Below the pieces are notes generated by a model. The model saw only the letters and a list, made by a program, of their open reading frames with translations, had not been told where the DNA came from and did not search any database. DNA of 64,000 nt from Brevibacillus centrosporus (GTDB taxonomy: Bacteria > Bacillota > Bacilli > Brevibacillales > Brevibacillaceae): positions 310,001-374,000 of the forward strand of contig NZ_RHHP01000001.1 in NCBI RefSeq assembly GCF_003710815.1, read 5' to 3'. Made by a program: the position numbers and the translations under genes. Shown here piece by piece: positions 7,085 to 16,770 of this stretch; the first letter of the stretch is position 1, and the number at the start of each line of letters is the position of its first letter.

Positions 7085-9127
7085 CTACTTGATCAGTGCG
7101 TTGCAATCAATAATGAGAGCTACTTGTCCATCTCCTAAGATCGTTGCACCTGAAATGGCAAAAACATTCACCAGGTACTTGCCCAAAGATTTCAGTACGA
7201 TTTCTTGTTGTCCGATAAAGGAATCGACCACAAGTCCCGCCATCTTTTCGCCTTTGCGCACGATGATTACGGCTACTTCTTCATCATCTTGAACCGAGTC
7301 GCTCACAGGTACTTGGAAAATATCCTGCAGAGATACCAGCGGAACGACGCGTCCACGGAAATCGATCACCTTCTGGCGATGCGCCATCATGATCTGATCT
7401 TTTCTAAATACTGCTGTCTCGATGATCGAGCTGAGCGGAACCGCATATTTCTCATCCTGCACTTGAACGAGCATCGCAGAAATAATGGAGAGAGTGAGCG
7501 GCAACTGGATCAGGAATGTCGTGCCTTGTCCGCGAACAGACTCTACGCCAACACTGCCGCCAAGAGATTCGATCTTGGATTTTACAACGTCGAGTCCTAC
7601 ACCCCTACCCGAAATATCCGAGATCACCTCTGCAGTACTGAATCCGGCAGCGAACAGCAGCTCGTGAATTTGCTTGTCTGTTAAACTATCTGCTGCCGCA
7701 GGATTCACAATACCGCGCTCGATCGCTTTCTTCAGCACTCGATCCTTGTTGATCCCAGCGCCGTCATCTTTTACTTCGATAAATACGTGATTACCGCTAT
7801 GGAATGCACGCAGAACGATCGTTCCTTCTTCGGGCTTCCCTGCATTTTTACGGTCGGCTGGCGACTCGATTCCATGGTCCAGCGAGTTTCTCAGCAAGTG
7901 ATTCAGCGGATCGCCGATTTCGTCGATTACGGTTCGGTCCAGCTCTGTTTCCGCTCCGATAATCTCCAGATTGACCTTCTTGTTCAAATCTTTCTGCAAA
8001 TCGCGAATCATACGCGGGAAACGATTGAATACTTGCTCCACCGGTACCATGCGCATCGTTAGTATGATGTTCTGCAAATCACCGCTGATTCGGCTCATGT
8101 GCTCTACCGTCTCTTGGAGCTCGCTTTTCCCGATCTCGCGCGCCAGCTGTTCCAGCCTTCCGCGGTCAATGACCAGCTCGCTGAACAGATTCATGAGAAT
8201 ATCCAGTCGATCGATATCAACGCGGATGGTTTTTCCACCAGCCGCTTGTTTGCGCACAGGTGCTTGTTGTGCATCTGGCTCTTTTTTCACAGGAGCAGCT
8301 GTTTCTACCTTCTCCACAACCGCAGGTACAGGCGACTGTGCTTCCTTCAGTCCGATCGGGTCAATTTTGACGTCTTGGATTTCTGAGATGTTTAGGATCG
8401 CACTGCGAATTTTATCGGCAGGGTGCATCGTGACATAAGCAATCTCAAAAGAAGTCTCGAACCGTTCGTTTTCTATGTCTTCCACAGTCGGCTTCGTCTT
8501 AATGACTTCACCGAGGGACTCCAGCTGATCGAAGACCATATAGGAACGGGCTGCTTTCAGCAGGCAGTTGTCGTTCAAAGTTACTGTGATCCACATGAGG
8601 TTGTTGCCCAATTCTTTTGACTGTTTCAACACCATCAAAGCGTAGTCGTCCAGGTCCTGCTCACCTGCCACGATTTGCTCTTCGGCTGGAGCCTCTTCCT
8701 CAATGGCAACAGCTGATGCGGCAGCAACTTCACTTTCCGCTGTGAATTCACCTGCCACGATCGCCCTCAGCTTTTTCACGGGTCCGGATACATCTGCGGA
8801 GCCATCTCCGCCTTCCGTAATGTCGATCACCATGCCCTCGATCAAATCCACACTCTGGAAAATTACATCCATAATGTCGCTTGTGATCATCAGCTTCTGG
8901 TTGCGGATGAGATCCAGTACATTTTCTGCCTCATGCGTCAAATTTGCCATGTCCTCAAAGCCCATGGTCGCCGACATCCCTTTCAAGGTATGAGCAGAGC
9001 GAAAGATTTCCTTTACGTGTGTAATGTTCCCTGGATCATTCTCCAGCAAGAGCAGATTGGCATTGATTGCTTGCAGATGTTCTTTCGATTCTTCGATAAA
9101 CATGTCCAAATACTGATTCATATCCAT
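7085..9127 (-). CDS. cheA: Chemotaxis histidine kinase CheA
   Basis: 680 residues from ATG 9127, which has a GGGAGGTGG site; the upstream TTG lies on that site. The P1 Hpt domain carries the phosphorylated His46 (FRSAHTLKGM). It is followed by a P2 CheY/CheB-binding region after an acidic linker, the P3 dimerisation helices (DILMNLFSELVIDRGRLEQL), and the P4 kinase with N box (LRNSLDHGIE), G1 (VKDDGAGI) and G2 (SGRGVGLDVV). A P5 CheW-like regulatory domain ends the protein. It passes phosphate to CheY and CheB in response to receptors. Domain order and length are normal. Confidence 0.97.
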   Translation of the reverse strand: MDMNQYLDMFIEESKEHLQAINANLLLLENDPGNITHVKEIFRSAHTLKGMSATMGFEDMANLTHEAENVLDLIRNQKLMITSDIMDVIFQSVDLIEGMVIDITEGGDGSADVSGPVKKLRAIVAGEFTAESEVAAASAVAIEEEAPAEEQIVAGEQDLDDYALMVLKQSKELGNNLMWITVTLNDNCLLKAARSYMVFDQLESLGEVIKTKPTVEDIENERFETSFEIAYVTMHPADKIRSAILNISEIQDVKIDPIGLKEAQSPVPAVVEKVETAAPVKKEPDAQQAPVRKQAAGGKTIRVDIDRLDILMNLFSELVIDRGRLEQLAREIGKSELQETVEHMSRISGDLQNIILTMRMVPVEQVFNRFPRMIRDLQKDLNKKVNLEIIGAETELDRTVIDEIGDPLNHLLRNSLDHGIESPADRKNAGKPEEGTIVLRAFHSGNHVFIEVKDDGAGINKDRVLKKAIERGIVNPAAADSLTDKQIHELLFAAGFSTAEVISDISGRGVGLDVVKSKIESLGGSVGVESVRGQGTTFLIQLPLTLSIISAMLVQVQDEKYAVPLSSIIETAVFRKDQIMMAHRQKVIDFRGRVVPLVSLQDIFQVPVSDSVQDDEEVAVIIVRKGEKMAGLVVDSFIGQQEIVLKSLGKYLVNVFAISGATILGDGQVALIIDCNALIK

Positions 9128-9148
9128 CGGTGATCCACCTCCCAAAAA

Positions 9149-10291
9149 TCAGTGCACGAGCTTGCACAACAGCTCAGGTATTTTATCAACGGGTGCTACA
9201 TGATCAGCCAACCCCGCTAATGCTGCTGAACGAGGCATTCCATAAACGACACATGTCGACTCATCTTCGACAATACTCGTAACAGAATCGAGCTCCTTCA
9301 TCATTTTTAGACCTTTTGTCCCATCATTTCCCATGCCTGTCATGATAATTGCCCATTTGTCTACATTTGTCAATCGACTGACTGATTCAAATAATGTGTC
9401 CACAGATGGTCGATGACCGCCTCGAGGCTCTTCCTGATGTAAATGGGCCTGCAGTCTTCCATTGACATGACGGACTTCAAAATGGTATCCGCCAGGCGCA
9501 ATGTAGGCTGTTCCTGGCTCCAAAATCTCTCCATCCACCACTTCCGTCACCCGTATCTGGGACAACGTATTCAACCGCTGCGCCAGCGATTTCGTAAAAC
9601 CGGCTGGCATATGCTGAACAATCGCGATAGGAGCGGGAAAATCTGCCGGTATCGCCGTCAAGACCACTTGCAGAGCTTTCGGTCCCCCCGTCGATGTACC
9701 CAGCGCTACCAATCTTGGCCTTGTCCCAAGATTCTTTCTGATGGGCGGCTTTATTATTTCGTTTGGCGTACTCGGTGTCACGATCGGCACGGTTGCTGTT
9801 GAAAGCGGTGGTGGCGTTTGGACAGAGGCTGGCTTCGTTTCCAATTTCTTAAAGATGCTTGGCCTTGGAACAGCACGCTTCCATCTGGCTTTTGCCATAC
9901 TTGCCGCTTTAACCCGCTCAATCAAACGATCTCCAACCTTATGTATGTCGAGTGAGATAGGCCCTGACGGTTTGGTCACAAAATCGAATGCGCCCAGTTC
10001 CAAAGCCTCGATCGTAGCCTCTGCGCCCTCACGCGTCAAACTGCTCAGCATTACAATCGGCAAAGGATGATCACTCATCAATGACTTCAAAGCGTCCAGA
10101 CCGTTCATCACAGGCATTTCGATGTCCAGCGTAAGCACATCTGGATTCAGCTGTTTGCATTTTTCAATACACTCGAGTCCATTCCTTGCTCGATCAATGA
10201 CTTCAATTTCAGGGTCTGAAGACAAAATATCTGTTATAACTTTTCTCATGAATGCAGAATCATCTGTGACAAGAACTCGAATTTTACTCAA
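9149..10291 (-). CDS. cheB: Protein-glutamate methylesterase/deamidase CheB
   Basis: 380 residues starting at TTG 10291, with a GGAG site about 10 bases upstream. The receiver domain has the acidic pair at 10-11 and the phosphoacceptor Asp56 (LTLDIEMPVMNG). A variable Pro/Thr-rich linker (about 150-185) joins it to the methylesterase domain with Ser200 (ALGTSTGGPKAL), His227 (IVQHMPAGFT) and Asp323 (MTGMGNDGTKGL). It removes methyl groups from chemoreceptors for adaptation. The partner cheR is not in this window. Confidence 0.96.
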   Translation of the reverse strand: MSKIRVLVTDDSAFMRKVITDILSSDPEIEVIDRARNGLECIEKCKQLNPDVLTLDIEMPVMNGLDALKSLMSDHPLPIVMLSSLTREGAEATIEALELGAFDFVTKPSGPISLDIHKVGDRLIERVKAASMAKARWKRAVPRPSIFKKLETKPASVQTPPPLSTATVPIVTPSTPNEIIKPPIRKNLGTRPRLVALGTSTGGPKALQVVLTAIPADFPAPIAIVQHMPAGFTKSLAQRLNTLSQIRVTEVVDGEILEPGTAYIAPGGYHFEVRHVNGRLQAHLHQEEPRGGHRPSVDTLFESVSRLTNVDKWAIIMTGMGNDGTKGLKMMKELDSVTSIVEDESTCVVYGMPRSAALAGLADHVAPVDKIPELLCKLVH

Positions 10292-10324
10292 TGCAAGAAC
10301 GCTCCTTTCCTACACCCTGTTGCT

Positions 10325-11188
10325 CTATCGTATGAAGTGTTTCAGCTTCGCAAAAAATCCTTTTAGACCATTCGCCGGGGTATCTGATTGTGTTGAGCTT
10401 TGCAGATACTGCCCAACCAAGCTCCGAATGCTCCGCGAGGCATGCGATTGCGGATATGTAAGTAGAAAAGGACGCTGCTGCTTTACTGCTTTGGTAACAT
10501 GCGAATCATCCGATACAAATCCTAGCGCTTGAATCTCCAGATTTAGAAAACGCTTGGCTACCATCGCTAACTTGTCAGCAGTCATTTTCCCTTCTCGCTC
10601 ATTGACCACTCGATTGATGACCAAGCGGATCCTGACAGCAGGATTTCGGGAATGCAGCATCTTAATCACCGCGTAGGCATCCGTAATCGCGGGAGGCTCT
10701 GGTGTGGTAACGACAATGACTTCATCCGAAGAGAGCATAAAATGCAAGGACTCTTTGGATAAACCCGCTCCTGTATCGAAAATGATGGTATCGGCATACC
10801 CTTGAAGAGGTTCAAGGCGGTTGAAGAGCAAGTCCAGCTTTTCATCATCCAGCTGCATGATCTGCGTAAAACCTGATCCGCCTGCAATAAATTCCAAATG
10901 GCCCGGGCCCATTTCCATAATGTCCCACACGGTCGTATCCGGTTCGAGCAGATGGAACAGATGCTTTTTAGGCGAAATACCCATCAATACATCCAAATTG
11001 GCCAGACCTAGATCGACATCGAATAAAACGGCCTTATGTCCTCTCTCAATCAATCCGAGACCAAAATTGAGACTGAAATTCGACTTCCCTACTCCGCCTT
11101 TACCGCTCGTGACCGTAACCAGCTTCGTCGGGCGCTTCTGTGTGCTCTGCTGTATTCGTTGTCGAAGTTGTTCGGCTTGATCGCGCAT
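10325..11188 (-). CDS. flhG: MinD-like ATPase FlhG (YlxH), flagellar number regulator
   Basis: 287 residues. The deviant Walker A motif SGKGGVGKSNFSL is at about 28-40, followed by DVDLGLANLDVLMG and IIFDTGAGLS. The short N-terminal helix (residues 1-20, DQAEQLRQRIQQ) corresponds to the activating peptide that stimulates the FlhF GTPase in B. subtilis. The C-terminal amphipathic end (GFFAKLKHFIR) suits membrane binding. FlhG works with FlhF to set flagellar position and number. It starts one base after the flhF stop codon region, so coupling is likely. Confidence 0.94.
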   Translation of the reverse strand: MRDQAEQLRQRIQQSTQKRPTKLVTVTSGKGGVGKSNFSLNFGLGLIERGHKAVLFDVDLGLANLDVLMGISPKKHLFHLLEPDTTVWDIMEMGPGHLEFIAGGSGFTQIMQLDDEKLDLLFNRLEPLQGYADTIIFDTGAGLSKESLHFMLSSDEVIVVTTPEPPAITDAYAVIKMLHSRNPAVRIRLVINRVVNEREGKMTADKLAMVAKRFLNLEIQALGFVSDDSHVTKAVKQQRPFLLTYPQSHASRSIRSLVGQYLQSSTQSDTPANGLKGFFAKLKHFIR

Positions 11189-11192
11189 CGAC

Positions 11193-12530
11193 TCAATCTC
11201 CTACTACCATGGATGAAACGAGCGAAGGAGTCGCCACTACAATATCATCTGGCACATTTTGTCCTGTCGTGATGTAGGAGAATGGGAGCTTCATCTCCTG
11301 AGACACATTCAACATGTTACCAAAGCTTTGCGTTTCGTCTGCTTTCGTAAAGATCACTTGCTTGTTCGGCACATCCACGAAATTTTGAACAATTGCTTTC
11401 ATGTCCTGATACTTTGACGTCAGGCTGAGCACCAGGTAATTAACGCTGTTCGTTCCATGATCGACAAGCTGCCTAATGCCCTGTACATATTCATCGTTGC
11501 GGAAGTTGCGTCCAGCCGTATCTACAAAAATTAGGTCGCAATCACTCAAACGCTCCATCGCCGCAGCCATTTCTTTTGGCTGAAACACGACTTCCAGTGG
11601 TACGTTCAAAATATTTGCGTATGTTTTGAGCTGCTCTACAGCAGCCATACGATACGTATCCGCTGTGATAAACCCAATCTTTCGCTTTTCTTTAAGCATG
11701 CTATCGGCGGCGAGCTTTGCGATGGTCGTCGTTTTACCGACACCCGTTGGACCAAAGAAAAATGCGTACTTCACCGTTCTCTCCAGCTTCAATGGTGGCT
11801 GCTGATTCGCTGCCACTATACCAGACACGATCTCACGGGCTGCGATGCGTGCATCTGCCTCTTGCCATTCACCGGCAGTTGGCACACCCTCCATCAGCTT
11901 AGCAAGTATGGTGGCGGTGACATCTTCTGTTACCCCTTGTTCCAGCAGCCTGCTCCGTATATTTTGGATGGCCATAGGAAGCTGCTGACTCAAATCATTC
12001 ACGAGCAGCTTCTGAAACATTTGGCGCATATCACGCACTTCACTCGCAAGGGCATCTGCACCAGCCGTACTTGCCGATACCGTTTCCATTGGCTGGGTGA
12101 CTGGCAAGCTCGGTTCCGGCTGCTGCTTGATCGCATCCATGACGGCGGCGGCTGGCTTTGTCTCTCGCTGCACCAGCACCTCTGGAGACTCTGATGGAGA
12201 CGGCTCGCGTTCTTGTACGGCAACAGCACTTTCTGCTTTCGGTAAAGCTTTTCGATACGCTTGCTTGGCGGTATATGCGCCTGTACCGAATTGCGCGCGA
12301 GGTGCAGCGTCCATTTGTCGATTCATAGCCGGCCCCTGACTTGCTTCATTAGAAGAGGCTTTTTCATCTACTGCGGCAATCACTTCTATTTTCATCTTGC
12401 CAAACATTCCAAACAGGCCGCCTGTTTTCACAGACTTGGAATTTAAAATGACAGCATCCTTGCCCAAGTCCACTCTGATTTTTTCTAGAGCTTCCGGCAT
12501 TGAATCGACTATGTAACGTTTCACTCTCAC
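11193..12530 (-). CDS. flhF: SRP-type GTPase FlhF, flagellar placement factor
   Basis: 445 residues from GTG 12530, overlapping the flhA stop codon by 4 bases (GTGA). There is a small N-terminal B domain, a long Gln/Ala/Pro-rich linker, then the N and G domains. The G1 motif is [20 protein letters not shown]3 is DTAGRNFRND, and G4 is FTKADE. FlhF is the third SRP GTPase and helps place the first basal-body components at the membrane. The variable linker is long, but the total is within the family range. Confidence 0.95.
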   Translation of the reverse strand: MRVKRYIVDSMPEALEKIRVDLGKDAVILNSKSVKTGGLFGMFGKMKIEVIAAVDEKASSNEASQGPAMNRQMDAAPRAQFGTGAYTAKQAYRKALPKAESAVAVQEREPSPSESPEVLVQRETKPAAAVMDAIKQQPEPSLPVTQPMETVSASTAGADALASEVRDMRQMFQKLLVNDLSQQLPMAIQNIRSRLLEQGVTEDVTATILAKLMEGVPTAGEWQEADARIAAREIVSGIVAANQQPPLKLERTVKYAFFFGPTGVGKTTTIAKLAADSMLKEKRKIGFITADTYRMAAVEQLKTYANILNVPLEVVFQPKEMAAAMERLSDCDLIFVDTAGRNFRNDEYVQGIRQLVDHGTNSVNYLVLSLTSKYQDMKAIVQNFVDVPNKQVIFTKADETQSFGNMLNVSQEMKLPFSYITTGQNVPDDIVVATPSLVSSMVVGD

Positions 12531-14569
12531 GAAATATTCACCATCCCTACGCTTTGCACTTCAACATGTGGCTCCAGCTCGCTGTATGACAAAACGGGAA
12601 CATCCGGCATCATCCGATCGAGCAATTGACGCAAGTACATACGTGTAGCTGGAGAAGAAAGGAGGATCGGCTGTTGTCCGGAGTTGATCATCTTTCCTAC
12701 CTCTGCCGACATCGTTTGGTAGATTCTTTGCGATGTCTCTGGATCCATCGCCAGATAGCTGCCTTGCTCTGATTGTTCGACACGCTCCGAGATGACTTTT
12801 TCCAAACCGGCTCCGGCAGTCAGTACACGCAAAGGCTGTCCAGGCTCCGTATACTGAAGCGTAATTTGTCTCGACATCGCTTGTCTGACGTATTCGGTCA
12901 AAATATCTGTGTCTTTGGTATAAAGAGCGTGGTCTGCCAAAGCTTCGAGGATAATATTCAGGTTGCGCACGGATACTTTTTCCCGCAACAGCTTTTGCAA
13001 TACCTTTTGTATATCCCCAATCGAAAGCGATCCTGGGACCAGCTCGTCCACCAATACGGGAGCGGTTTCCCTCACATTGTCGATCAACGCACGCGTTTCC
13101 TGACGGCCCAGCAGTTCGTGTGCATGACGTTTGATGATTTCGGTCAAGTGAGTAGCCACTACAGAAGGCGGGTCGACTACCGTGTATCCAGAGAGCTCGG
13201 CAATCTCCTTATTCTCTTCTGTTACCCATAATGCAGGCAATCCAAACGCAGGTTCCACGGTTTCAATCCCCACGACGGAATCATCTTCAAAGCCGGGGCT
13301 CATTGCCAGGTAGTGATCCAGCATGATTTCCCCTTTCGCTACTTGATTGCCTTTGATTTTGATCATGTATTCGTTCGGTCTCAACTGGATGTTGTCGCGA
13401 ATGCGGATGACCGGAACCACGATTCCCATTTCCAAGGCAATCTGCCTTCGAATCATGATGACGCGATCGAGCAGGTCACCGCCCTGTTTCACATCTGCCA
13501 ATGGGATGAGTCCGTAACCAAATTCGAATTCGATCGGGTCCACCTGCAGCAGGTTGACAACGCTTTCTGGACTGCGTACTTCCTCGATCTGCTGCTCTTC
13601 CACTTTGTCTTGCGTTTCGAGCAGGTCCATCTTTTGTTTTTTGTTCAATTTCCATCCTGCGAATGCCATAATCCCTGCAACGGGCAGGACTGGCAGCAAA
13701 CCGATTGGCGTAAACAATCCCAAAAGGAATATGCAGCCGGAAACGACGTACAGCAATCGTGGGAAGCTGAACATCTGCTTGACGATGTCATCGCCCAAGC
13801 CCTCTCCGGAAGTAGAACGGGTCACGATGATACCTGCAGCAGTCGAAATCAGCAGAGCCGGAATCTGGCTTACAAGCGCATCCCCGACCGACATCTGCGT
13901 AAATTTGGAAGCAGATTCGGCAAAGTCCATATCATGAACGAGCATCCCGATGATGAAGCCGCCGATAATATTAACGATAAAGATGATGATTCCCGCAATG
14001 GCGTCCCCTTTTACGAATTTGCTGGCACCATCCATCGCTCCGTAAAAGTCTGCTTCATTTTCAATTTTTTTCCTTCTAGCTCGTGCATCTGCTTCAGTAA
14101 TCATCCCTGCATTCAAATCCGCGTCAATACTCATTTGCTTACCGGGCATGGCATCCAACGTAAAGCGCGCCGCAACCTCTGCCACACGTTCGGAACCTTT
14201 GGTAATAACGATGAACTGGATAATGATGAGGATCAGGAACACGACGAAACCTACGACTTGATTACCACCAACGACAAAATCCCCAAAGGTTTCAATCACC
14301 TTGCCGCCTTCTCCATGAGAGAGAATGTTCCTCGTTGTGGAGACATTCAGTGCCAAACGAAACAGCGTAGTAATGAGCAGGACTGTGGGGAAAATGGAAA
14401 ACTCCAGCGTTTCCTTGGTGTACATGGACACGAGCAAAATGGTCAACGCAAGGGAGATATTTAGAATCAAGAGCAAGTCAAGCAGTCCAGAAGGGAGTGG
14501 GATCACCATCATGACTACAATGCTTATGACGAAAAGAATCGTACCTATCTCTTTGAATTTGAATCCCAC
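12527..14569 (-). CDS. flhA: Flagellar export gate protein FlhA
   Basis: 680 residues from GTG 14569, which follows AAAGGAGG. The N-terminal half holds about eight membrane helices, and the large cytoplasmic C-terminal domain starts near residue 330. The conserved FHIPEP-type loop (AMPGKQMSIDADLNAGMI, then ARARRKKIENEADFYGAMDG) is at about 140-180. FlhA forms the nonameric ring that receives export chaperone complexes and couples proton flow to secretion. It sits between flhB and flhF as in B. subtilis. Confidence 0.97.
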   Translation of the reverse strand: MGFKFKEIGTILFVISIVVMMVIPLPSGLLDLLLILNISLALTILLVSMYTKETLEFSIFPTVLLITTLFRLALNVSTTRNILSHGEGGKVIETFGDFVVGGNQVVGFVVFLILIIIQFIVITKGSERVAEVAARFTLDAMPGKQMSIDADLNAGMITEADARARRKKIENEADFYGAMDGASKFVKGDAIAGIIIFIVNIIGGFIIGMLVHDMDFAESASKFTQMSVGDALVSQIPALLISTAAGIIVTRSTSGEGLGDDIVKQMFSFPRLLYVVSGCIFLLGLFTPIGLLPVLPVAGIMAFAGWKLNKKQKMDLLETQDKVEEQQIEEVRSPESVVNLLQVDPIEFEFGYGLIPLADVKQGGDLLDRVIMIRRQIALEMGIVVPVIRIRDNIQLRPNEYMIKIKGNQVAKGEIMLDHYLAMSPGFEDDSVVGIETVEPAFGLPALWVTEENKEIAELSGYTVVDPPSVVATHLTEIIKRHAHELLGRQETRALIDNVRETAPVLVDELVPGSLSIGDIQKVLQKLLREKVSVRNLNIILEALADHALYTKDTDILTEYVRQAMSRQITLQYTEPGQPLRVLTAGAGLEKVISERVEQSEQGSYLAMDPETSQRIYQTMSAEVGKMINSGQQPILLSSPATRMYLRQLLDRMMPDVPVLSYSELEPHVEVQSVGMVNIS

Positions 14570-14587
14570 GGTTCATCCTCCTTTCTC

Positions 14588-15685
14588 TTATTTCAATTTC
14601 CCCTGCAGCTTGTACACGTACGCGAGAACCTCCGCTACCGCTTTAAACAAATCTTCGGGAATTTGTTGTCCGATTTCAACCTGACTATAGAGAGCCCTGG
14701 CCAAGGGCTTGTTTTCCATCGTAACGATCCGGTGTTTTTTTGCCACTTCTCTGATTTTTAAAGCAAGGTAGTCTTGCCCTTTGGCTACCACCGTAGGAGC
14801 ACTCATCGCACTCGCATCATAACGGATGGCAACGGCAAAGTGCGTCGGGTTGGTAATAATGACATCCGCTTTCGGCAGCTCTTGCATCATGCGCCGGATG
14901 GCCATGCTGCGTTGACGCTCACGAATCTTTCCTTTAATCAGCGGGTCCCCTTCAGCCTGCTTATGTTCGTCTTTTAAGTCTTGCTTGGACATCCGCAGAT
15001 TCTTTTCGTACTCATAGCGTTGATAGGCATAGTCCAAAATTGCTAAAACGAACAACAAGAGCCCTAGGTAGATTCCGAGCTTGGCGACCTCTCCTGCCGT
15101 AAAGGACAGTACCGTGCCCAAAGACTTCAGAGAAAGCTGCACCACCTGCTCTTTGGTGCTCCATAAAATCGAGTATGCTACATAGATACCGGCACCGATT
15201 TTTAATAATGATTTCAACAGCTCTACGATTGATCGCAATGAAAAAATCCGTTTTGCACCCTCAATGGGATTCAGCTTTTCCAGTTTCATCTGAAGTGGTT
15301 CCGTAGAGATTAACCAGCCCACCTGCATAAAGTTCACTGTAAAAGCGACCAGCATCGATACACCCAGGACAGGACCTACGATCTTGATGGCTTCAAAGGC
15401 TAGCTGGGAAACCATGATTTTCAGATTCTCTTCATTTAACTGCCAGCCCGTGTACGTGATCAGTGACTCTTTCATGATGTTTTGAAAGATCGTCAACATG
15501 CTCGAGCCCAGCATGATTAAGAGAAAGAAAAAAGCTGTCAAAGCGATGGCCGGGGACAAATCCTGGCTCTTTGCCACTTGTCCTTTTTTCCGAGCATCAT
15601 CCTTTTTCTTCGGGGTCGCTTTTTCCGTTTTTTCCCCGTTAAAAAACTGCAAGTCTACCGAATAACGAAAGCTGATCCTTTTCAT
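14588..15685 (-). CDS. flhB: Flagellar export specificity switch protein FlhB
   Basis: 365 residues: four membrane helices (about 45-220) and a cytoplasmic domain with the self-cleavage motif NPTH at 279-282 (VIITNPTHFAVAIRYD). Cleavage between Asn279 and Pro280 is needed for the switch from rod/hook to filament export. The start ATG 15685 overlaps the fliR stop as ATGA. A separate gene at 56641-56934 copies only the part after this motif. Confidence 0.97.
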   Translation of the reverse strand: MKRISFRYSVDLQFFNGEKTEKATPKKKDDARKKGQVAKSQDLSPAIALTAFFFLLIMLGSSMLTIFQNIMKESLITYTGWQLNEENLKIMVSQLAFEAIKIVGPVLGVSMLVAFTVNFMQVGWLISTEPLQMKLEKLNPIEGAKRIFSLRSIVELLKSLLKIGAGIYVAYSILWSTKEQVVQLSLKSLGTVLSFTAGEVAKLGIYLGLLLFVLAILDYAYQRYEYEKNLRMSKQDLKDEHKQAEGDPLIKGKIRERQRSMAIRRMMQELPKADVIITNPTHFAVAIRYDASAMSAPTVVAKGQDYLALKIREVAKKHRIVTMENKPLARALYSQVEIGQQIPEDLFKAVAEVLAYVYKLQGKLK

Positions 15686-16467
15686 GGTGTGCCTCCGAGC
15701 AATTTCATCATTTCTGCGAGTGCCCGGAACATACTCTCAAATAATCCGTTTAATGTCAGCAAAAAGGCGGGCATCACCACGATCAACAACAAAAATCCTG
15801 CAAGCAATTTAAGTGGCAAACCAACGACAAAAATATTAAATTGTGGTACCGATTTGGCGATAATTCCAAGAGAGACGTCTACGAGAAACAAGGCGACGAC
15901 AATAGGTGCTGCCATCATAAACGCACTCAGAAACATGTTGGAAAAGACTTTTACGGCGGTCATCATTACCTGCTCGCTGCCAAATGCCGCCCAGGTCGCT
16001 TCTATCGGGATGGCTTCGTAGCTTTTGATGATTCCGCGGATCAGCATGTGGTGACCATTGATGCTGAAAAAGTATAGTACAGCCAGTATGTTCTTGAAAT
16101 TACCTGTGATAGGTATGTAGGCACCTGTTTTTGGATCAATGACGTTTGCCATCGCCAATCCCATCTGCATATCCATAAGTCCACCAGCCACTTGAATCGC
16201 GACAAACATCATTTCGCAAATGTATCCGAGGATCACTCCTACCAGCGCTTCTTTACAAACATGTAGGAGGAAGGTAAGATCCATTGCAACCTGCTGCCCC
16301 TGTACGGGAATGAACTGAAAGCTGATGACAGCCATGAGAAAGGCTAGAGCGATCTTGAACTGATTCGGTACTCCTTTGATGGAAAAGAAGGGAGCCGCTA
16401 CGAAAAAGGCGCTCATTCTTACAAAAACCAATAAAAAGATGGGAAGGTACGTGAAAAAAAGATTCAT
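15682..16467 (-). CDS. fliR: Flagellar export gate protein FliR
   Basis: 261 residues with about six membrane helices. Family features include FAYL-type start LFFTYLPIFLLVFVRMSAFF, FSIKGVPNQFKIALAF, and GGLMDMQMGLAMANVIDP. FliR forms the FliPQR export channel core with five FliP and four FliQ. It overlaps flhB by four bases and follows fliQ by three. Its own ribosome-binding site is weak, which fits translational coupling to fliQ. Confidence 0.96.
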   Translation of the reverse strand: MNLFFTYLPIFLLVFVRMSAFFVAAPFFSIKGVPNQFKIALAFLMAVISFQFIPVQGQQVAMDLTFLLHVCKEALVGVILGYICEMMFVAIQVAGGLMDMQMGLAMANVIDPKTGAYIPITGNFKNILAVLYFFSINGHHMLIRGIIKSYEAIPIEATWAAFGSEQVMMTAVKVFSNMFLSAFMMAAPIVVALFLVDVSLGIIAKSVPQFNIFVVGLPLKLLAGFLLLIVVMPAFLLTLNGLFESMFRALAEMMKLLGGTP

Positions 16468-16470
16468 GGG

Positions 16471-16740
16471 CTACCCGACAAATCGATGGAGGTTTCCAAA
16501 GATCCCTGTTGTGAAATCCAGCATGACCCGAAGCATCCATGGCCCTACAGCCAGCAGTGTAATGAACACTGCCAAGATTTTGGGGATAAAGGCTAGCGTC
16601 TGTTCCTGAATTTGCGTCGTTGCCTGAAAGACGCTGACGAGCAAGCCGACCAGCAAGGCAACCCCCAGGGCGGGCGCAGCAAGCAGCAGGATGGTATATA
16701 CCGAGCTTTGGGCAACCTGCATCAATAATTCTTGTGTCAT
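16471..16740 (-). CDS. fliQ: Flagellar export gate protein FliQ
   Basis: 89 residues, the usual size, with two membrane helices (about 15-38 and 52-75) joined by the conserved QIQEQTLAFIPKILAVF segment. It packs around the FliP ring in the export gate. The start ATG 16740 has a GAGGAGGT site. Located between fliP and fliR. Confidence 0.97.
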   Translation of the reverse strand: MTQELLMQVAQSSVYTILLLAAPALGVALLVGLLVSVFQATTQIQEQTLAFIPKILAVFITLLAVGPWMLRVMLDFTTGIFGNLHRFVG

Positions 16741-16770
16741 GCTCTACCTCCTCGAACCCTTTGGGATTTC

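Noticed and set aside
13313-14464. A 383-codon plus-strand frame opposite flhA
   Set aside because: Antisense shadow of flhA with His/Asn/Asp-rich nonsense composition and no ribosome-binding site; flhA itself is a clear full-length family member.
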